From Rhodoblastus sp963704565 (GTDB lineage: Bacteria > Pseudomonadota > Alphaproteobacteria > Rhizobiales > Beijerinckiaceae), in NCBI GenBank assembly GCA_963704565.1, contig OY969917.1, positions 2,790,001-2,854,000 of the forward strand: a stretch of DNA of 64,000 nt. Reading direction: 5' to 3'. The translations under genes were made by a program, and so were the position numbers. Shown here piece after piece: positions 25,949-34,606 of the stretch. The notes beneath the pieces are model-generated. The model ran no database searches. It saw only the letters and a program-made list of their open reading frames with translations, and was not told the origin of the DNA. Position 1 is the stretch's first letter. Every line of letters starts with the position of its first letter.

Positions 25949-27640
25949 ATGGACGTCTCAGCGGAGCTTTTGGCTCAGAGGCCTTGGTTGGCGCATTATC
26001 CCCCGGACGTGCCAGCCGAAATTTCCCTCTCGACAGATATGACCCTGGTCGAAATGTGGCGCCGCAGTCGGCTGGCCTACGGCCCGCGCCCGGCGTTGCA
26101 AAGCTTTGGTGCGAAGCTGAACTATGAGGAATTGGGCGCCGCGGCGGACCTTGTCACAGCCTGGCTTCAAGAGGCAGGTCTTGCCAAGGGCGACCGGGTT
26201 GCGATCATGGCGCCCAATGTGATGGCCTATCCGCCGATTCTGCTCGGAATCCTTCAGGCTGGAGGCGTGGTCGTCAATATCAATCCGCTCTACACGTCCC
26301 GCGAACTCGATTTGCAAATCACCGACGCAACCCCGCGCTTTCTTTTCGTACTGGAAAATTTTGCGGCGACAGTCGCCGCCGTCGCTGGCCATTTGAAACT
26401 CGAGCGCGTCATTCTGGTGGCCCCTGGCGATCTCCTGGGCGCGAAGGGCGTCGCGATCAATTTTGTCTCGCGATGGGTAAAAAAGTCGGTTCCTAAATTC
26501 ACCCTGAACAACGCCATTGCGTTTTCCTCGCTGCTCCGCGCGGCGCGAGGCAAAAGGCCGCGCGCGGTTCCAATCGCGCCCGCCGACCTCGCGATCCTGC
26601 AATATACCGGCGGCACGACCGGCTCCGCGAAGGGCGCCATGCTGCTTCACAGAAACCTCGTCGCAAATGTCGAGCAAAGCGTCGCCTGGTTCGGACCGCA
26701 ACTCTCTGGCGTCGGGCCGACCGTGATGGTCACGGCTTTGCCGCTTTATCATATTTACGCGCTGACGGCGTGTTTTTGGTTCCAGATGCGCGTCGGCGGG
26801 GCCTGTCTTCTGATAGTAAATCCGCGCGATATCTCCAGTTTTATTAAAACGTTGCACAGAACTCGCTTTCACATATTTGTCGGCATCAATACGCTTTACA
26901 ATGTTCTTGCCGACCGCCCCGATATCGATCAAGTCGATTTCAGTCACGTTATTTTTTGTACCGCAGGAGGCATGGCGTTGCAGCCGGCTGTCGCCAGAAA
27001 ATGGCGCCAACTGACTGGAAAGGCGATCATTGAGGGTTACGGCCTTTCCGAGACTTCGCCGGTGCTTTGCGCGAACCGGCCGGATATTGAGGAATTTACC
27101 GGCACGGTCGGCTATCCTTTTCCGTCAACGGAAATTTCGATCCGCAATTCTAATGGCGAGCCGGCGCCGGTGGGAAAATCGGGCGAAATCTGCGCGCGAG
27201 GACCACAAGTGATGGCTGGTTATTGGGACCGGCCCATGGCCACAGAGGCCGCGATGACCGAGGACGGCTTTTTCCGAACCGGCGATGTCGCGGTGATGCT
27301 CTCGGACGGACAAATCAAGATCGTCGATCGGCTCAAGGATCTCATCATTGTCTCGGGCTTCAACGTCTATCCGAATGAGGTCGAAGAGGTTTTGGTGGAG
27401 CATCCCAATGTGCGCGAGGCGGCGGTGATCGGCCGCCCATCCGGCGCGACGGGCGAAGAAGTCGTCGCATTCGTCGTCCCGCGCGCGGATGGCCTCACCG
27501 AGGAAGATTTGCGCCATTTTTGCCGGGAGCGCCTGACTGGCTACAAAATGCCGCGCGAATTCATATTCCGTGACGAATTGCCGAAAACCAATGTCGGCAA
27601 GGTTCTGCGCCGCAGCTTGAAGGAATCATTGTCGCATTGA
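25949..27640 (+). CDS. Long-chain fatty acid-CoA ligase (FadD-like)
   Basis: A 563-residue member of the ANL superfamily that activates fatty acids with ATP and CoA. The P-loop-like AMP motif is YTGGTTGSAKGAMLLHRNL (about residue 215), then VTALPLYHIYA, GYGLSETSP (about 355), DGFFRTGDVA and the hinge KDLIIVSGFNVYPNEVEEVL, and the C-terminal catalytic lysine lies in PKTNVGKVLRR. These match long-chain acyl-CoA synthetases. The ATG at 25949 is preceded by GGTCGGAGG. Its stop overlaps the TTG start of the next gene by four bases, tying fatty-acid activation to that methyltransferase. Confidence 0.92.
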   Translation: MDVSAELLAQRPWLAHYPPDVPAEISLSTDMTLVEMWRRSRLAYGPRPALQSFGAKLNYEELGAAADLVTAWLQEAGLAKGDRVAIMAPNVMAYPPILLGILQAGGVVVNINPLYTSRELDLQITDATPRFLFVLENFAATVAAVAGHLKLERVILVAPGDLLGAKGVAINFVSRWVKKSVPKFTLNNAIAFSSLLRAARGKRPRAVPIAPADLAILQYTGGTTGSAKGAMLLHRNLVANVEQSVAWFGPQLSGVGPTVMVTALPLYHIYALTACFWFQMRVGGACLLIVNPRDISSFIKTLHRTRFHIFVGINTLYNVLADRPDIDQVDFSHVIFCTAGGMALQPAVARKWRQLTGKAIIEGYGLSETSPVLCANRPDIEEFTGTVGYPFPSTEISIRNSNGEPAPVGKSGEICARGPQVMAGYWDRPMATEAAMTEDGFFRTGDVAVMLSDGQIKIVDRLKDLIIVSGFNVYPNEVEEVLVEHPNVREAAVIGRPSGATGEEVVAFVVPRADGLTEEDLRHFCRERLTGYKMPREFIFRDELPKTNVGKVLRRSLKESLSH

Positions 27641-28296
27641 CGCAAATATCGGATCGGACGGCTTTTGTCCGCGCGCAGACACGGTTGCTGCCAACGCCCC
27701 ATCCGCCCGAAATCTTCCTCTATCTGGCGGACGAGGCGACGGAATTGTGGCAGAAGACCGAGGAAGAACTCGGAGAAATCGGCCTGCCGCCGCCTTTCTG
27801 GGCTTTCGCCTGGGCGGGCGGGCAGGCTTTGGCGCGCTATGTCCTGGATCACCCCGAAAGCGTCGCAGGCAAAAAAGTTCTCGATTTCGCATCGGGCTCC
27901 GGCCTTGTCGGCATCGCCGCAGCCAGAGTGGGGGCGACACATGTAGACGCCAGCGATATCGATTCCTTCGCGGGCGTCGCCATGCGTTTGAACGCCGAGG
28001 CCAACAGCGTGACAATTCACCCGCGCATCGACAATCTCATCGGCTGCGACGATAAATGGGATGTCGTTCTCGCCGGCGACGTTTCCTATGAGCGGGACAT
28101 GGCGCAATGCGTCACCGACTGGCTTGCTGGCCTGCGGCGACGCGGCGCTCACGTGCTGGTTGGCGACCCGGGAAGGACTTATCTGGCGCGTGACAGGCTG
28201 GAGTCGATTGCGGAATATCGCGTGCCGGTGACCCGCGCGCTGGAGGATTGCGAGATCAAACGCGCGCAGGTCTGGCGTTTCCGTAACGAAGGATGA
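27637..28296 (+). CDS. Class I methyltransferase, probable ETF-beta lysine methyltransferase
   Basis: A 219-residue S-adenosylmethionine methyltransferase. Motif I is VLDFASGSGLVGIAAA (about residue 85). Before it stands PPPFWAFAWAGGQALARYVLDHP, the hallmark of the METTL20 (ETFBKMT) group, and after motif II comes AGDVSYERDMA, fitting the D-x-x-Y motif of that group of protein-lysine methyltransferases. Human METTL20 and its Agrobacterium counterpart methylate the beta subunit of electron-transferring flavoprotein, which receives electrons from acyl-CoA dehydrogenases. Translational coupling (TTGA overlap) to an acyl-CoA ligase supports this reading. A role on another protein, such as a ribosomal protein, cannot be excluded. 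Confidence 0.78.
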   Translation: MTQISDRTAFVRAQTRLLPTPHPPEIFLYLADEATELWQKTEEELGEIGLPPPFWAFAWAGGQALARYVLDHPESVAGKKVLDFASGSGLVGIAAARVGATHVDASDIDSFAGVAMRLNAEANSVTIHPRIDNLIGCDDKWDVVLAGDVSYERDMAQCVTDWLAGLRRRGAHVLVGDPGRTYLARDRLESIAEYRVPVTRALEDCEIKRAQVWRFRNEG

Positions 28297-28299
28297 CCT

Positions 28300-28758
28300 T
28301 CAGCTGGCGGCGGCCTTCGGCTGTGCGGCTTCTCGTGTGGGAACCATGACGATCGCCTCGCCGTCGAGCACGACCTTGCCGTCCACCATCGCCTCGCAAT
28401 GCAGCTTGCAGCGTCGGCCCTTCTCGACCAGTTCGATCACTTCAACGCTGATCGTGACGACATCGCCGATTTTGACCGGGCCTTTGAAGTTCAAGGTCTG
28501 ATGAAGATAGACCGCCCCAGGACCGGGCAGATACATCCCCAGCACCGCCGAAATCAGGCTGGCGGTATAGAGGCCATGGGCGATTCGTTCGCCGAAGCGG
28601 GTCTTTTTGGCGAAATGTTCCGACAGATGGATTGGATTGTGGTCTCCCGACAACTCGGCGAAGCCGACCACATCTTCATTCATGACCGTTTTCATCAAGG
28701 ATTCGCGCATACCGACGCTGAGATCCTCGAAATAATAGGTCTTGAACGGTTCTGACAT
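28300..28758 (-). CDS. MaoC-type (R)-specific enoyl-CoA hydratase-like dehydratase
   Basis: A 152-residue single hot-dog protein with the MaoC signature: FAELSGDHNPIHLSEHFAKKTRFGERIAHG contains the catalytic Asp and His (D-H-N-P-x-H), followed by GAVYLHQTLNFKGPVKIGDVV. Such proteins hydrate enoyl-CoA to (R)-3-hydroxyacyl-CoA, feeding polyhydroxyalkanoate or secondary acyl-CoA pathways. The ATG at 28758 gives the normal N-terminus; the longer frame to 28836 is not supported. It is convergent with the methyltransferase gene, three bases apart. A link to polyhydroxybutyrate metabolism is inferred (a BdhA-like gene lies at 47.4 kb). Confidence 0.87.
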   Translation of the reverse strand: MSEPFKTYYFEDLSVGMRESLMKTVMNEDVVGFAELSGDHNPIHLSEHFAKKTRFGERIAHGLYTASLISAVLGMYLPGPGAVYLHQTLNFKGPVKIGDVVTISVEVIELVEKGRRCKLHCEAMVDGKVVLDGEAIVMVPTREAAQPKAAAS

Positions 28759-28846
28759 CGCTTGGGACTTTCTCTTGTCGAGCTTGCTTGGATTTCGACG
28801 AGAGAAAGGCGCCGCCCTGCAAATGTCCATTGGCAATTATGCGGGG

Positions 28847-29761
28847 CTACCAGGCCAGCTGGCTCATTCGATAAACCGGAGCAAGGCCATGGCTTTGCAC
28901 GAACTGCTTGTAAGCCTCCAAATCAACGATGTCAGCGTCCGGCCCATGCAGTTCGGCGCGATGGATTCCTTGCGTGATCAGCAGACTGTCCAGGCCCATG
29001 TTCGCTGCGCCGGCAATGTCGGTATGGATGGCGTCGCCAATGGCGAGGATACGATCGATGGCGAGGGGCTTGCCCCAAGCCTTTTCCAAAAAACCGATCG
29101 CCATGCGGTAGATCGGCGCATAGGGCTTGCCCGCTTGTTCGACCTCGCCGCCCAACTCCTCGTAACGCTCGGCCAGCGCGCCGGCGCAATAGACGATTTG
29201 ATCGCCACGATAGACAACGAGATCGGGATTGGCGCAAATCATCGGCAAATTTTTCGCGCGGCACGCGACCAGAATGTCCTCATAATCGGCCGGCGTTTCG
29301 ACTGTGTCTTCGGCCAGCCCAGTGCAAACCGCGAAATCAGCTTCGGCAAGCACAACGGGCGCGACATCATGCCGGGTCAAGGCGCCGGCCGCCGCAAAAA
29401 CCGGTCGGTCGCGTTCGGGGCCAATATGGAAAGGCCGCCCCGGCGCGCGCGCCGCGATCGCCTTGGCGCAAACGTCGCCGGATGTCGCGATGGCGTTGTA
29501 GCAATCGGCGCCTATGCCCAACCCCGCCAGTTGTTCGGCGACCTCGCGCTGGGGACGGGGAGCGTTGGTGATGAGCGTCACCGCCTTGCCCAGGCGCCGC
29601 AAATTTCGCAACGCCTCGACGGCGGGCGCAAAGTTGCGCTCTCCGTTGTGCAGCACGCCCCAGATATCGCACAGGAAAGCGTCATAACGATCCTGGGTTT
29701 CGGCGAGGCCAGCGAGAGCAGGAGCTTCCGACGGCGCGCGAGTCTCGAAAATTTCGCTCAT
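28847..29761 (-). CDS. HAD superfamily hydrolase, class IIA (TIGR01459 type)
   Basis: A 304-residue phosphatase of the NagD-like class IIA group. The first motif reads FLCDIWGVLHNG (the usual DxDG is DIWG, a known variant in this subfamily), motif II is LITNAPRP, and the terminal motif is AIGDAIHTDIAGAANMG. The C2-type cap is between motifs II and III. The substrate of this alphaproteobacterial branch is unknown. It is transcribed towards the MaoC gene, about 90 bases upstream of it. Confidence 0.88.
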   Translation of the reverse strand: MSEIFETRAPSEAPALAGLAETQDRYDAFLCDIWGVLHNGERNFAPAVEALRNLRRLGKAVTLITNAPRPQREVAEQLAGLGIGADCYNAIATSGDVCAKAIAARAPGRPFHIGPERDRPVFAAAGALTRHDVAPVVLAEADFAVCTGLAEDTVETPADYEDILVACRAKNLPMICANPDLVVYRGDQIVYCAGALAERYEELGGEVEQAGKPYAPIYRMAIGFLEKAWGKPLAIDRILAIGDAIHTDIAGAANMGLDSLLITQGIHRAELHGPDADIVDLEAYKQFVQSHGLAPVYRMSQLAW

Positions 29762-29925
29762 GTCGCGGCGCTATAGGCGCGTGGAAGCGAAGTCAAGCCG
29801 GAGCTTGGCGTGCGGCTTTCGAAATGGCCTCACAATGCTTGCTTCGCCCGGCGCGTCCATCGCTCCCGAGACTTGTCCGCGCCGTTGCGCCCGCTTATGA
29901 CAGCGCAGCCCAACGGAACCAAATC

Positions 29926-31425
29926 ATGAAACAAGCCAAGCCTGCCGCCTCCCTTGTGAAAGCCCGCCTGCCGCGCGGCCTAGCCGATCGAGGCGCCGAC
30001 GAGATCGCCGCCGTGGACGCCATGCTCGCGGCGATCCGACGCAATTATGAACTCTATGGTTTCGAAGCGGTCGAAACCCCGGCGATGGAATATACCGACG
30101 CGCTCGGCAAATTCCTTCCCGATCAGGACCGCCCGAATGAAGGCGTGTTCTCGTTTCAGGACGATGACGAGCAATGGCTGTCGCTGCGCTACGACCTGAC
30201 CGCGCCGCTCGCCCGGCATTTCGCCGAAAACTTCGAGAGCCTGCCCAAGCCCTACCGGACTTTGCGGGTCGGCTACGTTTTCCGCAACGAGAAGCCGGGC
30301 CCCGGACGGTTCCGCCAGTTCCTGCAATTCGACGCCGATACGATCGGCTCGGCGAGCCCCGCCGCCGACGCCGAGCTTTGTATGATGGCCGCCGACACCC
30401 TGGAAAAGCTTGGAATCGCTCGCGGCGATTATTGCATCAAGGTCAATAACCGGAAAATTCTCGACGGCGTGATGGAGACAATCGGCCTTGGCGCGCCTGA
30501 GGACGCGGCGCGGCGGCTTGTGGTGCTGCGCGCGATCGACAAGCTCGACAGACTTGGTCCTGACGGCGTGCGCGCGCTCCTTGGCGGCGGGCGCAAGGAT
30601 GAATCGGGCGATTTCACCAGGGGCGCGGGCCTCGATCCTGAAGCCATCGAAAAGGTCATCGCCTTCACGTCGGCGCGGCGTTCGACCAATTTCCAGACGC
30701 TCGAAGCCCTGGAAGCGATCATCACGGCTTCGGCGCGCGGGATGGAAGGCGTAGCGGAGCTGCGCGCCATTGACGATCTCGCCCGTGCGGCCGGTTATAA
30801 CGAGAATCGCATCAGCCTCGACCCTTCGGTGGTGCGCGGGCTCGAATATTACACCGGCCCGGTTTTCGAGGCCGATCTTTCGATTGCGGCGACCGACGAC
30901 AAGGGCCAGCCAATCCGCTTCGGGTCGGTTGGCGGCGGCGGGCGTTATGATGGACTGGTTGCGCGTTTTCGTGGCGAAGACGCGCCAGCCACCGGATTTT
31001 CGATGGGCGTTTCGCGGCTTTATGCGGCGCTGAAAGCGATCCAATCGCCGATCGTGGCGCGCGCGCCGCATAACGGGCCGGTGATCGTGCTGGTGATGGA
31101 CCGCGATCGGGTCGCCGATTATCAATCCCTCGTTGGACGTTTGCGCGACGCCGGGGTGCGCGCCGAGCTTTACCTGGGCTCGGCGGGCATGAAGGCGCAA
31201 ATGAAATATGCGGATCGGCGCAAGAGTCCCTGCGTGGTCATTCAAGGCTCTGATGAACGCCTGCGCGGCGAAGTCCAGCTCAAGGATCTGATCGACGGCG
31301 CGCGCGCGGCGGAGGCTATCGCTTCGAATGAAGAATGGAAGGCGGCGCGCCCGGCGCAGATTGCCGTCTCTGAAGACAATATGGTCGCGGCGGTGCGGGA
31401 AATTCTCGAACGCCACGGGCTGTGA
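29926..31425 (+). CDS. hisS: Histidyl-tRNA synthetase
   Basis: A 499-residue class II synthetase. Motif 1 lies around YGFEAVETPAMEYTDAL. Motif 2 covers LSLRYDLTAPLARHFAEN, then the loop RTLRVGYVFRNEKPGPGRFRQFLQFDADTIG, and a histidine-binding segment GLEYYTGPVFEAD is followed by motif 3 at FSMGVSRL. The C-terminal anticodon-binding domain is present. The ATG at 29926 is preferred, since the longer frame to 29824 adds a non-conserved leader. It heads the hisS-hisZ-hisG cluster common in Rhizobiales, which suggests that histidine supply and tRNA charging share a transcript. Confidence 0.96.
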   Translation: MKQAKPAASLVKARLPRGLADRGADEIAAVDAMLAAIRRNYELYGFEAVETPAMEYTDALGKFLPDQDRPNEGVFSFQDDDEQWLSLRYDLTAPLARHFAENFESLPKPYRTLRVGYVFRNEKPGPGRFRQFLQFDADTIGSASPAADAELCMMAADTLEKLGIARGDYCIKVNNRKILDGVMETIGLGAPEDAARRLVVLRAIDKLDRLGPDGVRALLGGGRKDESGDFTRGAGLDPEAIEKVIAFTSARRSTNFQTLEALEAIITASARGMEGVAELRAIDDLARAAGYNENRISLDPSVVRGLEYYTGPVFEADLSIAATDDKGQPIRFGSVGGGGRYDGLVARFRGEDAPATGFSMGVSRLYAALKAIQSPIVARAPHNGPVIVLVMDRDRVADYQSLVGRLRDAGVRAELYLGSAGMKAQMKYADRRKSPCVVIQGSDERLRGEVQLKDLIDGARAAEAIASNEEWKAARPAQIAVSEDNMVAAVREILERHGL

Positions 31426-31519
31426 GCAAACTGCAATTCACCCTGCTCGGTGAAAGGAGATGCGCGTGTGCCGCGCTTCTGCTAGCACTGCGTCAAAAAG
31501 CCAAGGGCTTGGAGTTGTT

Positions 31520-32620
31520 ATGAGCGGCGGTCGGACGCGGACGGGCGAGGCTTTCCTGCAGAAATTCGAATCTGCGGGTTATGAATTCTGCGATCCGTCC
31601 GTATTGCAACCTGCCTCGGTTTTTCTCGCTTTGTCGGGCGAGGACATGCGCGGTCGCCTTCTGCTGACCTCCGACGGCGCCGGTGGCGATTATTGCCTGC
31701 GGCCTGAATTCACCATTCCCGTTTCTCTCGCCTATCTCGCCTCGCCGCGCGCCGACGCGCCGGCCGCCTTTTGTTGCCATGGACCCGTTTTCCGTCAGCG
31801 TTCGACAGGGTCCGCGGAATTCGCGCAAGCGGGACTTGAAAATTTCGGCCGCGTCGACCGCGAAGCGGCTGACGCCGAGGTTATGGCGTTGGCGCTTGAA
31901 TCAGCCGGCGCGGACAAGGATTGGCGCACGCGCATTGGCAACGCCGGCCTTCTCGCGGCGGTGCTGGAGAAATTGAGCCTGCCGCCAGTCTGGATGCGGC
32001 GCATTCGTGGCGGCCTCGTCAAAGGCGAAAAGATCGACGGAACTCTCGCGCCAGCGGACGCGCGCGGCGACCATGCCGGCGTGCTGGCCGCGCTGGACGG
32101 CGCCGACAAGGCGGGCGCGCGCGCTTTGGTCGAGGATCTTCTCAATATTGCGGGTATTTCCGCTCTGGGCGGGCGCACAGCGGGCGAAATCGCGGAGCGG
32201 TTCCTGGAACAGGCGTCGCTGCGTTCAAGCGCGGCGCTCGACGACGCCAAGCGTGATCTGCTACAGAAATTTTTTGCCATCGAAAGCCAGCCGGACCAGG
32301 CTTCGGCGAAATTGCGCGCGTTGTTCGCGGATATGCGCCTGGATCTCGACGCCGAAATGGAAAGCTTCGACCAGCGGCTCAATTTCATGGCCGCGCGCGG
32401 CCTCGACATGGACGCCATGGTTTTCTCGACCGCCTTTGCGCGCAATCTCGACTATTACACCGGGTTCGTTTTCGAGGCCTCGCCCAATGACGCGGCGCAT
32501 GCGGAGCCGGTCGTCGGCGGCGGCCGTTACGATCGGCTGTTGTCCACTCTCGGCGCCAAAGCCAACATTCCCGCCGTCGGCGCGGCGATTTTCACCGAGC
32601 GTCTGAACGGAGCCCGATGA
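31520..32620 (+). CDS. hisZ: ATP phosphoribosyltransferase regulatory subunit
   Basis: A 366-residue HisRS paralogue lacking aminoacylation ability that pairs with HisG. The retained class II core includes DYCLRPEFTIPVSLAYL, CHGPVFRQR and NLDYYTGFVFEA, but the anticodon-binding domain of HisS is absent. The ATG at 31520 has GGAG nine bases upstream and matches the family start; an open frame to 31460 is rejected. The 3' end overlaps hisG by four bases (ATGA), consistent with equimolar synthesis of a HisG-HisZ complex. Confidence 0.94.
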   Translation: MSGGRTRTGEAFLQKFESAGYEFCDPSVLQPASVFLALSGEDMRGRLLLTSDGAGGDYCLRPEFTIPVSLAYLASPRADAPAAFCCHGPVFRQRSTGSAEFAQAGLENFGRVDREAADAEVMALALESAGADKDWRTRIGNAGLLAAVLEKLSLPPVWMRRIRGGLVKGEKIDGTLAPADARGDHAGVLAALDGADKAGARALVEDLLNIAGISALGGRTAGEIAERFLEQASLRSSAALDDAKRDLLQKFFAIESQPDQASAKLRALFADMRLDLDAEMESFDQRLNFMAARGLDMDAMVFSTAFARNLDYYTGFVFEASPNDAAHAEPVVGGGRYDRLLSTLGAKANIPAVGAAIFTERLNGAR

Positions 32621-33588
32621 TGAGCGACAAACTCGTTCTGGCCGTTCCGTCCAAGGGCCGGCTTCAGGAAAACGCCAACGCCTTCTTCGCCCGCGCCGGC
32701 CTTTTCGTGACCACGAGCCGAGGGGCCCGCGATTACCGGGGGGTATTATCAGGCGTCGAGAATGTCGAAGTCGCTTTTTTGTCGGCTTCAGAAATTGTGA
32801 AAAATCTGGCTTCCGGCGCCGCGCATCTCGGAATCACAGGCGAAGATCTGGTCCGCGAAGCGCAGGCCGAGGGGCGGGTTTCGCTGCTGACCCCGCTTGG
32901 CTTCGGTCACGCCAATGTCGTCGTCGCCGTCCCTCAGGCCTGGATCGACGTGCGCCATATGGCCGATCTCGAAGATGTCGCTTTGTCTTTCCGCGCCCGG
33001 CGCGGCGAGCGCATGCGCGTCGCGACCAAATATGTGAACACCACGCGCGCCTTTTTCCGGGAAAAGGGCGTGACCGATTATCACATCGTGGAGAGCCTTG
33101 GGGCGACCGAGGGCGCGCCGGCGGCGGGGCAGGCCGAGCTGATCGTGGACATCACCTCGACCGGCGCCACGCTGGTCGCCAATGGGCTCAAAGTGCTCGA
33201 CGACGGCGTGATACTGCGCTCCGAAGCCAACCTTGTCGCTTCGCTCGGCGCACATTGGTCGCCGGAATTGAGGGAGATCGCCAGGAAGATCCTGTCGCGG
33301 ATCGCCGCCGAGGAAGAAGCGCGCACGACCCGTGAAATCGTCGCTGTGCTCGAAGAGGATCCCGAAGGGCTGGCCGAAGGCATGAAAGCCTTTGGCGCGA
33401 GGCTCCGCCGTCGCGGCGGTCACGGCCGGGCCATTTTCTCCGCGCCGAAAGCCCAGGCGCCGGCGCTTGCCGATTGGCTGATCGGCGCGGGCGCCGAGGA
33501 AGTCGTGGTGCGGCCGGTCGATTATGTCTTCACCCGACGCAATCCACTGCATGACAAACTGATCTCCCGCCTCGACGCTGGCCGATAA
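32617..33588 (+). CDS. hisG: ATP phosphoribosyltransferase, catalytic subunit
   Basis: First enzyme of histidine synthesis, condensing ATP with PRPP. Of 323 residues, about 230 form the catalytic bilobed core: LAVPSKGRLQENA at the start, FLSASEIVKNLASGAAHLGITGEDLV, RVATKYVNTTRAFF and the PRPP loop ELIVDITSTGATLVANGL. The remaining about 90 residues form a C-terminal domain not present in classic short HisG, yet HisZ is encoded immediately upstream. Histidine feedback probably acts through the HisZ interface, but the extra domain is noteworthy. Two tandem ATGs (32617, 32620) could serve as start. Confidence 0.95.
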   Translation: MMSDKLVLAVPSKGRLQENANAFFARAGLFVTTSRGARDYRGVLSGVENVEVAFLSASEIVKNLASGAAHLGITGEDLVREAQAEGRVSLLTPLGFGHANVVVAVPQAWIDVRHMADLEDVALSFRARRGERMRVATKYVNTTRAFFREKGVTDYHIVESLGATEGAPAAGQAELIVDITSTGATLVANGLKVLDDGVILRSEANLVASLGAHWSPELREIARKILSRIAAEEEARTTREIVAVLEEDPEGLAEGMKAFGARLRRRGGHGRAIFSAPKAQAPALADWLIGAGAEEVVVRPVDYVFTRRNPLHDKLISRLDAGR

Positions 33589-33666
33589 GTCATACCAGGC
33601 GGGGCGACTTGCGCCGACGGTTCTGGCAATTCGCGGCGCCGATTTGAAGCGGCAGGTCCGAAAGCC

Positions 33667-33692
33667 CATATATGCGTCAAGACAGATATATG
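33667..33692. promoter_or_regulatory. Perfect dyad, candidate operator of the MBL-fold gene
   Basis: CATATAT at 33667-33673 and its exact reverse complement ATATATG at 33686-33692 are separated by 12 bases, ending 11 bases before the ATG of the persulfide-dioxygenase-like gene. A+T-rich dyads are the kind of site used by ArsR-type sulfide/persulfide repressors such as BigR, which control homologous genes in Agrobacterium and Xylella. The regulator itself is not in the window, and the assignment rests on context. Confidence 0.45.
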
Positions 33693-33703
33693 GAGCGCCG
33701 CTC

Positions 33704-34591
33704 ATGAACCCGAATCTGGAAATTTTGCCGTTCTTCGACGAAGCGACCAATACGGCGAGCTATCTGGTCATTGATAAAGCCACGAAAACGGCCGCGATTA
33801 TCGATCCAGTCCTCGATTACGACCAACGCTCTGGCAAGGCTTCGGTTGACTCCGTAAACAAGATGCTTTCCATGGCCAGGAAAAAGGAAGCGACCATCGA
33901 TTGGGTGCTTGAGACCCATGTCCATGCCGACCATCTTTCCGCCGCTTGCGTCGTGAAACGGGAATCCGGCGCGCGGGTCGGGATCGGCGAGCATGTGCGG
34001 GATGTGCAAAAGATTTTCCGTGCAGTCTTCAACGCCCAAGATGTATCGGCGTCCGGCGCTGAGTTCGACCATTTGTTCAAGGATAGCGAAAGATTCAACA
34101 TCGGCTCGTTGGAGGTCGAGGTCATCCATACGCCCGGCCATACGCCCGCCTGCGTCGCCTACAAGATCGATGACGCGATTTTTGTCGGCGACACATTATT
34201 CATGCCGGATTACGGCACGGCGCGGGCCGATTTTCCCGGCGGCGACGCACGCACGCTTTTCCGCTCGATCAAACGCCTGTTGGCTCTCCCGCCGGAGACC
34301 CGAATTTTCGTCGGTCACGATTATAAGGCGCCGGGTCGCGACCGATTCGCATGGGAAACCACGGTCGGCGAAGAGAGGACCAGCAATCCCCATGTCCGTG
34401 ATGGAATCAGTGAGGACGAATTCGTGGCGAAACGCGAGGCCCGCGACGCCACTTTGTCTCCACCCTTGCTGTTGCTCCCGTCGATCCAGGCCAATATGCG
34501 GGCTGGCGGCCTGCCTCCCGCCGAGGAAAATGGCGTGAGATATTTCCGCATTCCCGTCACGCTTACGTCGGAAGGCGCGAAACACGGCTGA
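33704..34591 (+). CDS. MBL-fold hydrolase, ETHE1/Blh-type persulfide dioxygenase-like
   Basis: A 295-residue metallo-beta-lactamase-fold protein. The metal motif is THVHADHLSAA (H-x-H-x-D-H, about residue 70), with further ligands in HTPGHTPAC (about 146), the aspartate of VGDTLF and the histidine of FVGHDY (about 205). This arrangement and the overall length fit ETHE1-like and rhizobial Blh proteins, which oxidise glutathione persulfide to sulfite. The ATG at 33704 follows GGAG at 33692-33695. It is monocistronic between hisG and the convergent gpmA. Glyoxalase II is the main alternative, but the C-terminal portion fits ETHE1/Blh better. Confidence 0.82.
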   Translation: MNPNLEILPFFDEATNTASYLVIDKATKTAAIIDPVLDYDQRSGKASVDSVNKMLSMARKKEATIDWVLETHVHADHLSAACVVKRESGARVGIGEHVRDVQKIFRAVFNAQDVSASGAEFDHLFKDSERFNIGSLEVEVIHTPGHTPACVAYKIDDAIFVGDTLFMPDYGTARADFPGGDARTLFRSIKRLLALPPETRIFVGHDYKAPGRDRFAWETTVGEERTSNPHVRDGISEDEFVAKREARDATLSPPLLLLPSIQANMRAGGLPPAEENGVRYFRIPVTLTSEGAKHG

Positions 34592-34606
34592 TCCGGTCAA
34601 GCTGCG

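Noticed and set aside
28150..28156. CACGTG near 28150 as a possible extra parS
   Set aside because: Only the central six bases match; the flanks do not have the GTTTC/GAAAC arms.
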